A stretch of DNA of 64,000 bases from Candidatus Gastranaerophilales bacterium (GTDB lineage Bacteria; Cyanobacteriota; Vampirovibrionia; Gastranaerophilales; Gastranaerophilaceae): assembly GCA_944322725.1 (NCBI GenBank), contig CALUPU010000004.1, positions 1 to 64,000 on the forward strand. Reading direction: 5' to 3'. The position numbers and the translations under genes are program-made. This document shows, piece after piece, positions 10,133-18,688 of this stretch. The first letter of the stretch is position 1; each line of letters opens with the position of its first letter. The notes below the pieces were generated by a model. That model did no database searches and had not been told where the DNA came from. It saw only the letters and a program-made list of their open reading frames with translations.

Positions 10133-11047
10133 GTGATAGGCGAAATTAAGGACATTTTAATAAATCAATTGAAAACTCTTCATTTGACTTTCAATTGGAT
10201 AAATATTGTCGAAGTTTTAATTATTGTCGCTTTTCTTTTTCTTATTTATCAAAAATTTATTAAAGGCACTCAATCGGAAAAGCTTGTTAAGGGTATTTTT
10301 ATCCTCCTTTTCGCATGGTTGTTTTCAGAAATACTTATAAAATTTAACCTGCTTATACTTGGTGTATTCTTAAGAACAATGGTAAGTGTCATCATGTTCG
10401 GTGCGGTAATTATTTTCCAGCCCGAAATAAGAAAATTTCTCGGATATCTCGGTCAGTCAAATATTTTTCATGCACATTTAAAAAAGAGAAATCTCAAAGA
10501 TGTGCAAAAAGTTAATGTTCTAAAAGAATTGATAGAAACAGTTAAATATCTCTCTAAGACAAGAACAGGTGCATTGATGGTTTTAGAAAGAGAAGAGGAT
10601 GTTAATAGCTATTCTGATGTAGGAACACAGCTTGATGCAACATTGTCAACAGAACTTTTGCTTACTATCTTCCATCCCAATACACCGCTTCATGACGGGG
10701 CAGTAGTGATTTCCGGTGATGTGATTAAATCCGCAGGTGTGCTTCTTCCTCTGACCGAAGACCCTAAACTCAGCTGGAAATACGGTACACGTCACAGAGC
10801 TGCTATAGGAATGAGTGAAGTTTCCGATTCTGCATGTCTTGTTGTTTCTGAGGAAACAGGAGATGTTTCTATAGCGTTGGATGGTACTTTAAGAAAATAT
10901 GATGACATAACAAAACTCAAAAAGGATTTGGAAATTCTTCTGGGCTATGAAGATGAGGATATGGTAGAAGAGAATAAAACAGTTTTTAACTTTATAAAAA
11001 TAAAAACGAAAAAACAGTCTTTACCATCTGAGAAGAAAAACGTATGA
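10133..11047 (+). CDS. cdaA: Membrane-bound diadenylate cyclase (CdaA/DacA type)
   Basis: Makes cyclic di-AMP from two ATP. Hydrophobic segments in residues 20-100 form the membrane anchor, followed by a DisA_N cyclase domain with the signature DGA (LHDGAVVISG) and RHR (GTRHRAAIG) motifs. The 304-residue length is slightly above the usual CdaA, with a Lys-rich tail. It starts at GTG 10133, with AGGA at 10122-10125 overlapping the lysA stop. It ends overlapping the aldolase by 4 bases (ATGA). No CdaR or GlmM partner is adjacent, unlike the Firmicutes locus. Confidence 0.93.
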   Translation: MIGEIKDILINQLKTLHLTFNWINIVEVLIIVAFLFLIYQKFIKGTQSEKLVKGIFILLFAWLFSEILIKFNLLILGVFLRTMVSVIMFGAVIIFQPEIRKFLGYLGQSNIFHAHLKKRNLKDVQKVNVLKELIETVKYLSKTRTGALMVLEREEDVNSYSDVGTQLDATLSTELLLTIFHPNTPLHDGAVVISGDVIKSAGVLLPLTEDPKLSWKYGTRHRAAIGMSEVSDSACLVVSEETGDVSIALDGTLRKYDDITKLKKDLEILLGYEDEDMVEENKTVFNFIKIKTKKQSLPSEKKNV

Positions 11048-11655
11048 ACCCTGTTGAATCAATATATAACAATAAAATTATAGCGGTAATTCGTGCCGAA
11101 GAGCCAAAAGAAGCTGTTGAAAAAGCGAAGGCAATGATGGAGGGCGGTTTGAGAGTGTTTGAAATAACCGTTGAGAAAGGCTCTCTTATACCTGCTGTAG
11201 AAGAGTTGTGTAAAAATAAAAATATTACGGTAACAGCAGGCGGTATTATTACTTCTATGCGAGCACAGGAGGCTATTAACGCAGGTGCAAGGGTTATTGT
11301 ATCTCCTGTTTTTCAGATTAGTCTTTTAAAATTCTGTGCCGGCAATAAGATTCCTCATATAGCAACTGTCTCTACTGCTAATGAGGCATATAATGCTTGG
11401 AAATCAAGAATTCCGATTATAAAACTTTTTCCTGCAAAATCAATGGGGCAGGTTGAATACCTTGAGGATTTGCTAAGACCTATGCCGTTTTTGAAGCTTA
11501 TGCCATCGGGCGGCATTACAATAGACGATTTTACCGATTATTTAAAAGCAGGAGCAATTGCTGTAGGTATAGGACGCAGTTTGTATAAAGACGCATCTTT
11601 AAAAGAAATTACTGAACGTGCTAAATACGCTGTTTCTCAACTGAAAATTAAGTAA
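11044..11655 (+). CDS. eda: KDPG/KHG-type 2-dehydro-3-deoxy-phosphogluconate aldolase
   Basis: A 203-residue class I aldolase that cleaves 2-keto-3-deoxy-6-phosphogluconate or a related keto acid to pyruvate plus an aldehyde. IKLFPAKSMG carries the Schiff-base lysine, VTAGGII matches the family's beta-strand motif, and LMPSGGI is the phosphate site. It starts inside the cdaA stop and is translationally coupled to it. No Entner-Doudoroff dehydratase (edd) is adjacent, so the natural substrate (KDPG, KHG or a uronate-derived acid) is not fixed by context. The 3' end overlaps the convergent minus-strand gene by 8 bases. Confidence 0.92.
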   Translation: MNPVESIYNNKIIAVIRAEEPKEAVEKAKAMMEGGLRVFEITVEKGSLIPAVEELCKNKNITVTAGGIITSMRAQEAINAGARVIVSPVFQISLLKFCAGNKIPHIATVSTANEAYNAWKSRIPIIKLFPAKSMGQVEYLEDLLRPMPFLKLMPSGGITIDDFTDYLKAGAIAVGIGRSLYKDASLKEITERAKYAVSQLKIK

Positions 11656-12769
11656 CGATATCCATGATACTTTTTGCCCTGCATGCCCATGTATGTCTGT
11701 TTTTAGTAGTTTCATATGCTCTGGAAGCAATTTCTTCCCTTTCATCTTCATGAGTAAGGTAGTAGTCAGCTTTTTGTGCAATATCGTCAAATGTTGCATG
11801 GTTAAAGTAGCCGAAACCATCATTGAATTCAGCTTTTATTGAGGGACTGTCGCTTACAAGCGAGAATGTTCCGACTGCAGATGCATTCAATATTCTTTCA
11901 TGCAAACCAAGACCCAGCTGCATAGGATGACAGTGCAGTGATATTTTTGATTTGTTCATGATATCTACACTCTCGCGAACATCGCACGCTCCCATATATT
12001 GGACATTTCCCTTAATATATTTTTCCCAGGGACCGTTACCATATACTTTGACGTTAAAATCAGCAAGAGCCTGTATCATTTTTGCTTTTTGTTCATACAT
12101 TATTATTGATGATACATTCTGGAAAAGCAGAAGATATTGGTCAACATCAAGATTTAAGTCACAGCTTGCTTTAATTGCCTGATAAATCTGCCAGAAAGTG
12201 AGATTTGGATTTTTTAAAGATATATCGTAAATCTGCATCATCAATTTGTATACAAGTTCAGGCATTGTTTCTTTTAATTCCTGCAGTTTTTCTTCATAGT
12301 CAATCATCGAAGAAAAATATACAATATCATTTTCTTTTTTGACGTCCTGCTTTTTCCAGAAATCTAAGTCTGTAGCATGAGGAATATACCCGTGTTTCAG
12401 TGTGGGAAGATAGGTGTTTACTGCCTGAAGGTCTGCCGGTGTCACTTCAAAAACGATAAATTTTTCATATGAAGAAAACATTTGAATTGCTTTAAAATTC
12501 TGCGCAAAAACAGAATCAACAGTCCACATGATGTTTGTAACATTGTTGCTTAAAATCTTCTGCCAGTGGTTGATACCTGTAGTATTAATCCCTATTGCCA
12601 TATTGAAATTAATATTTTTTTCAAAACATTCGGCAGCGCTATGGGCATTCACTCCTATTTCTTTAAAACCCTTTAATAATCCATATGAAAATGTAGAAAG
12701 TACGTTGTAAACATCGCCGGTCAGTTTTTCATCACAGTGTACGGCAATTGTTATATCTTTTTTGTCCAT
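11648..12769 (-). CDS. Glycosyltransferase-like protein, CgeB/GT-B type
   Basis: About 373 residues. The C-terminal half looks like a GT-B nucleotide-sugar domain: KVYGNGPWEKY, then MNKSKISLHCHPMQLGLGLHERILNASAVGTFSLVSD. The HERILNASAVG stretch matches the Glu-containing motif of CgeB-like transferases, and the N-terminal half matches the partner domain (HGYIPHATD). ATG 12769 is preferred over TTG 12781 because GGGGA precedes it at good spacing. No signal peptide or membrane segment is visible. The acceptor is unknown; surface polysaccharide or protein glycosylation is the usual role. Confidence 0.7.
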   Translation of the reverse strand: MDKKDITIAVHCDEKLTGDVYNVLSTFSYGLLKGFKEIGVNAHSAAECFEKNINFNMAIGINTTGINHWQKILSNNVTNIMWTVDSVFAQNFKAIQMFSSYEKFIVFEVTPADLQAVNTYLPTLKHGYIPHATDLDFWKKQDVKKENDIVYFSSMIDYEEKLQELKETMPELVYKLMMQIYDISLKNPNLTFWQIYQAIKASCDLNLDVDQYLLLFQNVSSIIMYEQKAKMIQALADFNVKVYGNGPWEKYIKGNVQYMGACDVRESVDIMNKSKISLHCHPMQLGLGLHERILNASAVGTFSLVSDSPSIKAEFNDGFGYFNHATFDDIAQKADYYLTHEDEREEIASRAYETTKNRHTWACRAKSIMDIVT

Positions 12770-12854
12770 AAAATTCCCCAATTAATAAATAATAAATATC
12801 ATCCTATATTACGGACAATTTGTCGAATAAGCAATGTTTGTTAATATTTCTGTT

Positions 12855-13211
12855 TTATGCTGATTTTAATAATTTCAAACGCCTGTTTACTATACTGCGT
12901 TTTTCTTGACACAAATCATCTTCATTCAGGTATATATCTACATACCTGTCGGCTTTTGATACAAACAAAAACAGATACACATCGGTTTTTAAGCTGCATA
13001 TGGAAAGTTTTTGCTTAAAAGCGCATTCCTGCAAAAAAGATATAAAATCATAATCTATGCTTGAAACATTTTCAAGATTTATACCAATACGCATTTTAGA
13101 GGCTTTATCCTTAAAAAGCTTCTTTAATTTTATTAGTTCAGATTGTGATACTGCTTTCCCTGCTATATCGACAATACAAACTCTGTCAACATCCCTGATT
13201 CTCATGTTCAT
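12855..13211 (-). CDS. STAS-domain protein, degenerate phosphoacceptor site
   Basis: 118 residues with the sequence pattern of a SpoIIAA-like STAS fold (VDRVCIVDIAGKAVS, then INLENVSSIDYDFISFLQEC). In anti-sigma antagonists the second region reads D-S-S/T-G and contains the phosphorylated Ser. Here the equivalent is IDYDF, so regulation by serine kinase is unlikely. The C-terminus is basic. There is no adjacent RsbW- or RsbU-type partner. It may be a scaffold or a diverged antagonist; the assignment comes from pattern reading only. Confidence 0.6.
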   Translation of the reverse strand: MNMRIRDVDRVCIVDIAGKAVSQSELIKLKKLFKDKASKMRIGINLENVSSIDYDFISFLQECAFKQKLSICSLKTDVYLFLFVSKADRYVDIYLNEDDLCQEKRSIVNRRLKLLKSA

Positions 13212-13304
13212 CCCTGACTGTTTGTATGTGTTTTCCCTAACATATTTATGATATCAGGTTGCTTTTTTTATTTAATTATAAAAAAGTTGATACTCTTTCA
13301 AACT

Positions 13305-14132
13305 TTAGTTTGAGATATTTTTACCTTCACTGTTATACATATTTTTTCTTTCATGTTTTATGTCTTTAATTTGCGAAGCATAGTCATCATTGAGTAATGA
13401 ACGTGCATTTTCCATAAGTTCAATTAAGGCTTCTGTTATGTTTTTACTGTTTAAAGTTACCATATCTTCTGCCATTCGCGTATTGGAAAGAGCTAAACGC
13501 GTCATATCTCTAAAACCGCTTGCAGCAAGTTTGAGAGTGAGATTGTTATCACCTTTATTTTCGAGGGCTGTTTTCATAAGTGCCTGAGCCACCAGCATAG
13601 GCATATGACTGATTAGAGCAGCTGCCTTGTCGTGTTCTTTTGCCTCCGTAATTATAATTTCGGCACCGGTGTCTTTGATAATGCTTGAAAGAGTATTTAT
13701 TTCGTCCTGTTTAACAGATTTATCAGGCGTAAGCACCCATTTGGCGCCTTTAAAAAGGTTGGAGTCTGAGGCTTCAAATCCGCTGTTTTCCGTGCCTGCC
13801 ATCGGGTGAGACCCAATAAAGATGTAAGGACGTTTTTTCTGTGTTACAAATTCTTTCAGGCTGCAAACATCTGCAACTATTGTTTTTTCTGAAACAATGT
13901 TTTCCAATTTATCAAGCATTTCTACGGTTTTGGACATCGGAGAGCAAACAAAGATTACATCACAATCTTTTACTATGCTGATATTATCCGATACCTCGTC
14001 TGTATAATTTTTTGCTGATTCAACAGCCTCAAGATTTCTTGTACAGGCACAAATGTCATAGCCTTTTTTTGAAAGGCACTTAAATATAGAACCGCCTATT
14101 AAGCCCAGTGATATTATTCCGATTTTTTTCAT
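13305..14132 (-). CDS. tyrA: Prephenate/arogenate dehydrogenase
   Basis: Oxidative decarboxylation of prephenate or arogenate in tyrosine synthesis. 275 residues, TyrA catalytic domain only, without chorismate mutase or ACT domains. The N-terminal ISLGLIGGS is the NAD(P)-binding loop; CSPMSKTVEML, GSHPMAGTENSGFEAS and ALISHMPMLVAQAL match conserved family segments, including the substrate-site His residues. It lies 12 bases downstream of the tolC-like gene with no convincing ribosome-binding site. Instead an extended -10 element sits so that transcription would begin at the ATG (see promoter at 14139). Confidence 0.93.
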   Translation of the reverse strand: MKKIGIISLGLIGGSIFKCLSKKGYDICACTRNLEAVESAKNYTDEVSDNISIVKDCDVIFVCSPMSKTVEMLDKLENIVSEKTIVADVCSLKEFVTQKKRPYIFIGSHPMAGTENSGFEASDSNLFKGAKWVLTPDKSVKQDEINTLSSIIKDTGAEIIITEAKEHDKAAALISHMPMLVAQALMKTALENKGDNNLTLKLAASGFRDMTRLALSNTRMAEDMVTLNSKNITEALIELMENARSLLNDDYASQIKDIKHERKNMYNSEGKNISN

Positions 14133-14138
14133 AAGCTG

Positions 14139-14147
14139 ATTATATCA
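14139..14147 (-). promoter_or_regulatory. Extended -10 element placing the start at the tyrA ATG
   Basis: On the minus strand TGA-TATAAT is a perfect extended -10 overlapping the stop codon of the upstream gene. Six bases separate it from the ATG at 14132, so the predicted transcript is leaderless. No recognisable -35. Confidence 0.5.
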
Positions 14148-15503
14148 TAGTTTTGCCCCGACTGCTTTGTATAAGGTCATATAATCTATTAACCTTTGAG
14201 CTTTGGATATATCTTTTTCTCTTTCAAGACTTAGCAGGGTTTCCTGAAACTGTATCATCTCAAGATATGAGGTTATTCCTGCTTTTTGCCTTTCCTTAAT
14301 AATATTAAAGTTGCTTGTCTCAAGCCGTACTTTCTTCATATTGTCATTGTCTTTTATTGTGTCGTATTTTATCATGCACATTGCATCGTTAATCTCTTGA
14401 ACAGCAGTTAAGTCAGCCTGTTTGTATGCTTCAAAAAGCTGTTCGTATAAGATTTTTTTACGTTTTAAATTGGTACTCAGCTGACCTCCTGTAAAGAGTT
14501 TTTGCATTGCAGCAACTCCCACCAGTCCGAAAATATTTTCCCAGTCAAAAAGGTTTTTGAGTAATAGAGCATTATATCCGGTAGAGCCTATTATCGGGAT
14601 TGTTGGTAAAAATTCTTTCCTTGCGATTCTTATATCAATTTTTGCCTTTTGTAAATCAGCTTCGGCTTTCATTAAGTCAGGGCGCATAACAACAATATCC
14701 GAGGATATACATTCAGGTATGCTGCCTTTGTATTCAAGATTTTCAAATTTTCCTCTTTCCAATTCTTCGCAGGCTCCCGGGCATTCGTCAATATATACGG
14801 CAAGTTCATGAAGATAAAGGCTTCTTTGTCTTTTTAAGTCGTTTAATTCTATCTGTGACTGTGTATGCAGTCTGTCCGTATACGTGACATCATAAACGGA
14901 AGCAAGCCCTGCTTTATATCTTTCTTTTGTTAATTCCCAGATTTTTGCTCTTATGTTGTTTACTTTTTCCTGTATCAAAATAATTTTGTCAAGTTTTATG
15001 ATATTTACGTACAGTGCTGCCGTATCAGTAGCAATTGTTATATCAGCTGCTTTTTCTTCGTATTCTGCCGCTTCAAATTCTTTTTTAGCAGATTTTGTTT
15101 TGTCGTGATTTTTTAAAAAAATGTCAGCTTCGTACTTGGCAAAAAGCGGGATAGCATAAAGATTTGTACGCAAAGTCGGTGTTTCTATATCAAAGAACTG
15201 ATTGCGTGCTGATTTGATTCTTGCAAATGTGGGAGAAAGCATTACAGAGGGAAACTCGTTTGCCATTGTGAGTTTTATTGCCTGTCTGTGTTCTTCTGTT
15301 CTTAGTGCTGCTTTTTTGACTTCGTGGTTTTTGCTTATTGCTCTGCATATATAATCTTTTAAATACGGGTCAGTAAAATTGTCCCACCAGTTTATATTAA
15401 TCATAATGAGCCTGGATTCAGGGCTTGAGGCAAATGCTGTATTGCTAAATAGCAGCGGTAATATAAAAATAAAAATAAGAAATATTCTTTTTATCTCAAC
15501 CAT
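14145..15503 (-). CDS. TolC/OprM-family outer-membrane efflux channel
   Basis: 452 residues with an N-terminal signal peptide (IFLIFIFILPLLFSNTAFA), followed by the two repeated long-helix regions of outer-membrane efflux proteins (about 60-250 and 260-450). RPDLMKAEADLQKAKIDIRIARKEFLPTI is cut here to its core RPDLMKAEADL, the typical NodT/OprM repeat. It exports substrates across the outer membrane together with a membrane-fusion protein and an inner-membrane pump. It is divergent from the marR-emrA-emrB operon and shares its control region, so the three parts form one pump. Confidence 0.88.
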   Translation of the reverse strand: MVEIKRIFLIFIFILPLLFSNTAFASSPESRLIMININWWDNFTDPYLKDYICRAISKNHEVKKAALRTEEHRQAIKLTMANEFPSVMLSPTFARIKSARNQFFDIETPTLRTNLYAIPLFAKYEADIFLKNHDKTKSAKKEFEAAEYEEKAADITIATDTAALYVNIIKLDKIILIQEKVNNIRAKIWELTKERYKAGLASVYDVTYTDRLHTQSQIELNDLKRQRSLYLHELAVYIDECPGACEELERGKFENLEYKGSIPECISSDIVVMRPDLMKAEADLQKAKIDIRIARKEFLPTIPIIGSTGYNALLLKNLFDWENIFGLVGVAAMQKLFTGGQLSTNLKRKKILYEQLFEAYKQADLTAVQEINDAMCMIKYDTIKDNDNMKKVRLETSNFNIIKERQKAGITSYLEMIQFQETLLSLEREKDISKAQRLIDYMTLYKAVGAKL

Positions 15504-15548
15504 TTGAAAGTTGTCTTTTTTTAATTATTATGTTAGTATGACAATTGT

Positions 15549-15561
15549 TGTTATGATAACA
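15549..15561. promoter_or_regulatory. Palindromic MarR-type operator in the divergent efflux promoter region
   Basis: TGTTATGATAACA is a perfect 13-bp palindrome, flanked by ACAATTGT (15541-15548) and GTTAAC (15562-15567), also palindromes. The central TATGAT could serve as a -10 hexamer for marR. A repressor bound here could control both directions. Confidence 0.6.
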
Positions 15562-15578
15562 GTTAACAAGGTTTAAAA

Positions 15579-16040
15579 TTGAAAAAAATTAATAACATTA
15601 ATGTTGATTTAGGATTGGAAATGGCTCTTACAGCTTCTGCTTATCGTTCTGCAGGGCAAAAGACATTAAAGGTTCATGGCTGTGATAATATCACCCGTGA
15701 GCAGTTAGGTATATTACTCTTGTTGACACTTGGTGACGGATTGTACCAAACCCAGATAGCTAATATATTGGGTAAAGACCGTCCCAACATTACAAGGATG
15801 ATTGATGTGTTGGAAACAAACGGATTTATAAGACGGGAAAAAGACGAGAACAACAGAAGAATTTTAAAAGTTTACCTGACAGAAAAAGGTAAAGAAAGAG
15901 CTAATGTTGCAAAACCTTTAAAAGACAGAATGAATGCAGCGCAATATAAGGGTATGACGGATGATGAAATTATAACCCTTGTTACTCTTCTAAGAAGAGT
16001 ACGAAAAAATATTGAGGAAGAATACGATTTAAACATGTAA
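15579..16040 (+). CDS. MarR-family transcriptional regulator of the efflux operon
   Basis: A 153-residue winged-helix regulator. The helix-turn-helix and wing are clear (QTQIANILGKDRPNITRMID, then GFIRREKDENNRRI). It starts at TTG 15579, since no ATG fits. It is first in an operon with emrA and emrB, divergent from the tolC-like gene, with a palindrome between them. By family precedent (EmrR, FarR) it should repress the pump and be released by a hydrophobic ligand. A second related MarR lies at 44122. Confidence 0.9.
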   Translation: MKKINNINVDLGLEMALTASAYRSAGQKTLKVHGCDNITREQLGILLLLTLGDGLYQTQIANILGKDRPNITRMIDVLETNGFIRREKDENNRRILKVYLTEKGKERANVAKPLKDRMNAAQYKGMTDDEIITLVTLLRRVRKNIEEEYDLNM

Positions 16041-16051
16041 GGCGGTATAAA

Positions 16052-17068
16052 ATGGAAGAGAATAATATAAACGAAGAAATTATGCCCGAGGTTTCAGATA
16101 AACCTTCTAAACGTAAAAAAACAAAAAAAATAGTTAAAAAGAGATTTCTTGTACCCACACTTATCGTGCTTGCTTTGTGTGTACTCGGATGGCTTTATTT
16201 TTCTACATTTGAAACAACCGATGACGCTTTTGTTGAGGGGCATATTATCAGAGTCAGCCCGAAAGTTACAGGTATTATAGAAAAATTGTACGTTGATGAT
16301 AACGACCACGTAAAAAAAGGCAAGCTTCTTCTTACAATTGATGACAGAGATTATAAAGTACGCTACGAACAGGCTAAAGCTGCTTATGAAATGGCGCTGT
16401 ATAAACAAAAATCAGCTGTTGTGGACAGAAACGCCGCTGAAACTGATATGAAGGTTGCTCAGCAGGATTTTGACAGATATAAGACTCTGTTTGAAAAAGG
16501 TGCTGTTTCTCAGCAGGAATATGACAGAGCAAAATCAAAATTTGACCTTGCTAAAGCAAACTATGCAACTGCACAGCAGGCTGTATTTTCAAAAGAGAAA
16601 AATAAAGTTGCCGATGCAGAGTTAAAAAGGCTCGAGGCAGTTATGAATCAGGCTAAACTTGAACTTTCTTATACAAAAATATTTGCATCTGAAGACGGAA
16701 AAATTACAAACCGTTCGGCAGAAGAAGGTGCATTTATTAATGCAGGTGCGCCTTTATTCTCGATTGTGCCGGATAAAAGATGGGTTGTTGCCAATTTTAA
16801 AGAAACGCAGCTGAATAAAATCAGAGTAGGTCAAAAGGTTAAAATTAAAGTAGACGCATATCCTCATTTGAAACTTGAAGGAAAAGTTGACTCTATCCAG
16901 TCCAGTACCGGAGCAAAGGCAAGTATGTTTCCTCCGGAAAACGCTGTGGGCAGTTATGTAAAAGTTGTACAGCGTGTGCCCGTAAAGATTGTTTTTACAA
17001 AACCTATTGACCCGCAATACAGTATTGAACCCGGAATGAGCGTTGTTCCCAAAGTACTGGTAAAATAA
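16052..17068 (+). CDS. emrA: EmrA/HlyD-type membrane-fusion protein
   Basis: A 338-residue periplasmic adaptor. It has a Lys-rich cytosolic N-terminus, one membrane helix (about 33-52, VPTLIVLALCVLGWLYF) and a split lipoyl domain around an alpha-helical hairpin (about 105-200). FETTDDAFVEGHI is the conserved EmrA opening, and a beta-barrel domain follows (WVVANFKETQL). It links the EmrB pump to the outer-membrane channel. It lies between marR and emrB, 5 bases before emrB. Confidence 0.93.
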   Translation: MEENNINEEIMPEVSDKPSKRKKTKKIVKKRFLVPTLIVLALCVLGWLYFSTFETTDDAFVEGHIIRVSPKVTGIIEKLYVDDNDHVKKGKLLLTIDDRDYKVRYEQAKAAYEMALYKQKSAVVDRNAAETDMKVAQQDFDRYKTLFEKGAVSQQEYDRAKSKFDLAKANYATAQQAVFSKEKNKVADAELKRLEAVMNQAKLELSYTKIFASEDGKITNRSAEEGAFINAGAPLFSIVPDKRWVVANFKETQLNKIRVGQKVKIKVDAYPHLKLEGKVDSIQSSTGAKASMFPPENAVGSYVKVVQRVPVKIVFTKPIDPQYSIEPGMSVVPKVLVK

Positions 17069-17073
17069 TAAAA

Positions 17074-18672
17074 ATGAGCAATGAAGCAGTAATAACAGAA
17101 GAGGACTGGAAACCGTCTAGGAATCCATGGTACAGTGCAAGCGCCGTAATGCTTACAATTTTTATGGTTGTACTGGACTCTTCTATTGCAAATGTGGCAC
17201 TTCCTCACATTGCAGGAACATTTTCAGCAACCAGAGATGAGTCTACATGGGTTTTGACGAGTTATCTTGTGGCAAACGGTGTAATTATTCCATCTACTGC
17301 GTGGTTTTCTACACTTATGGGGCGTAAAAACTTTTTGCTGCTTTCAACCTTTATGTTTACTCTTGCTTCTGCTCTGTGCGGTTTTGCAACAAGCATGATG
17401 ATGCTTATTATTGCCCGTGTAATACAGGGGATTGGCGGAGGTGCTATTATGCCGATTGCTCAGGCTGTTATGATGGAGGAATTTCCTCCTGAAGAGCGCG
17501 GCGTAGCCATGTCTGTATTCGGTTTCGGGGTTATTTTTGCTCCTATTATCGGTCCGACTCTTGGCGGATGGATAACCGATACTTACTCTTGGCACTGGAT
17601 TTTTCTGATAAATGTACCTATAGGTTTTGTTTCTCTGTGGCTTATCAAAAAATTTATTGAAGATCCGCCGTATGCTAAAAAAGGGAAGGTTAAATCCGTT
17701 GATTACTGGGGATTTATTCTGCTTATAATCTGGCTTTTTGTATTGCAGATTATTCTGGATAACGGACAGAAATCAGATTGGTTCGGCGCCAGCTGGGTAA
17801 GATGGTCTGCAACTGTTGTGGGAATAACTTTCATAGCATTTATTATAAGAGAACTTGTTGTAAAAGAGCCCATTGTTGATTTGAGGGTATTTAAGGATAA
17901 AAACTTTGCCATAGGTACTGTTTTGCACTTTGTAATCGGTGCTGTTTTATATTCTACCCTTGCAATTCTTCCTTTGTTTTTGCAGCAGCTTATGGGGTAT
18001 ACTGCAACCTTGAGCGGTCTTGCAATCAGCCCGAGGGGCTTCGGGTCTTTAGCTGGACTTGTTATTTGTGCTTTTCTGGCAAACAGAGTTGACCAGAGAT
18101 GGGTTATTGCAGTTGGGATGCTTGTTCTTGCATTTTCAAATATTTTATTTGGTACTCTTAATCTTCAAATATCCATGGGTAACATTATTTTGCCGAACGT
18201 AATCTGCGGATGTGCATTTTCTCTTGTAATGATACCACTTATGACTATTGCTTTTGTAACATTGAAAAACAGCCAGATGACAAATGCAACGGGTGTATTT
18301 AACCTCGCCAAAAGTGTAGGCGGTGCAATCGGTACTTCTGCCGTAGCAACGATGGTTTCTCGTATGAGTCAGGTTCATCAGACTCACTTAATAAGAAATT
18401 TAACATATTCAAATCCCGGATTTGTGGAAAAACTTGGTGCTATTCAGGCAGGAATTGCTTCTATGTCAGGTCAGGCTTTATCAAGTGCTAAAGCCAATGT
18501 TATGGTGTATAAACAGCTTATACAGCAATCTACATTGATGGCTTATATGGATTGTTTTAAAATTTATGCTGCATTGCTTGTTTTATTAATTCCTTTGATA
18601 TTTTTGTTCCAGAAGGTAAAATATAAAAAACAGAAAAAAGTTAATGTTGAGGCTCCTATAACCTCAAAATAA
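17074..18672 (+). CDS. emrB: EmrB/QacA-type MFS exporter (DHA2, 14 TM)
   Basis: A proton-driven inner-membrane exporter of 532 residues, the length of 14-TM DHA2 pumps. MVVLDSSIANVALPHI is the motif of TM1, motif A appears as STLMGRKNF, and motif C as FAPIIGPTLGGW. It is in one operon with emrA. The acyl-ACP thioesterase gene starts only 16 bases downstream, which suggests lipophilic substrates such as fatty acids. It closely resembles the second pump at 44613. Confidence 0.94.
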   Translation: MSNEAVITEEDWKPSRNPWYSASAVMLTIFMVVLDSSIANVALPHIAGTFSATRDESTWVLTSYLVANGVIIPSTAWFSTLMGRKNFLLLSTFMFTLASALCGFATSMMMLIIARVIQGIGGGAIMPIAQAVMMEEFPPEERGVAMSVFGFGVIFAPIIGPTLGGWITDTYSWHWIFLINVPIGFVSLWLIKKFIEDPPYAKKGKVKSVDYWGFILLIIWLFVLQIILDNGQKSDWFGASWVRWSATVVGITFIAFIIRELVVKEPIVDLRVFKDKNFAIGTVLHFVIGAVLYSTLAILPLFLQQLMGYTATLSGLAISPRGFGSLAGLVICAFLANRVDQRWVIAVGMLVLAFSNILFGTLNLQISMGNIILPNVICGCAFSLVMIPLMTIAFVTLKNSQMTNATGVFNLAKSVGGAIGTSAVATMVSRMSQVHQTHLIRNLTYSNPGFVEKLGAIQAGIASMSGQALSSAKANVMVYKQLIQQSTLMAYMDCFKIYAALLVLLIPLIFLFQKVKYKKQKKVNVEAPITSK

Positions 18673-18688
18673 GAGAAGAGGTCTTTTT

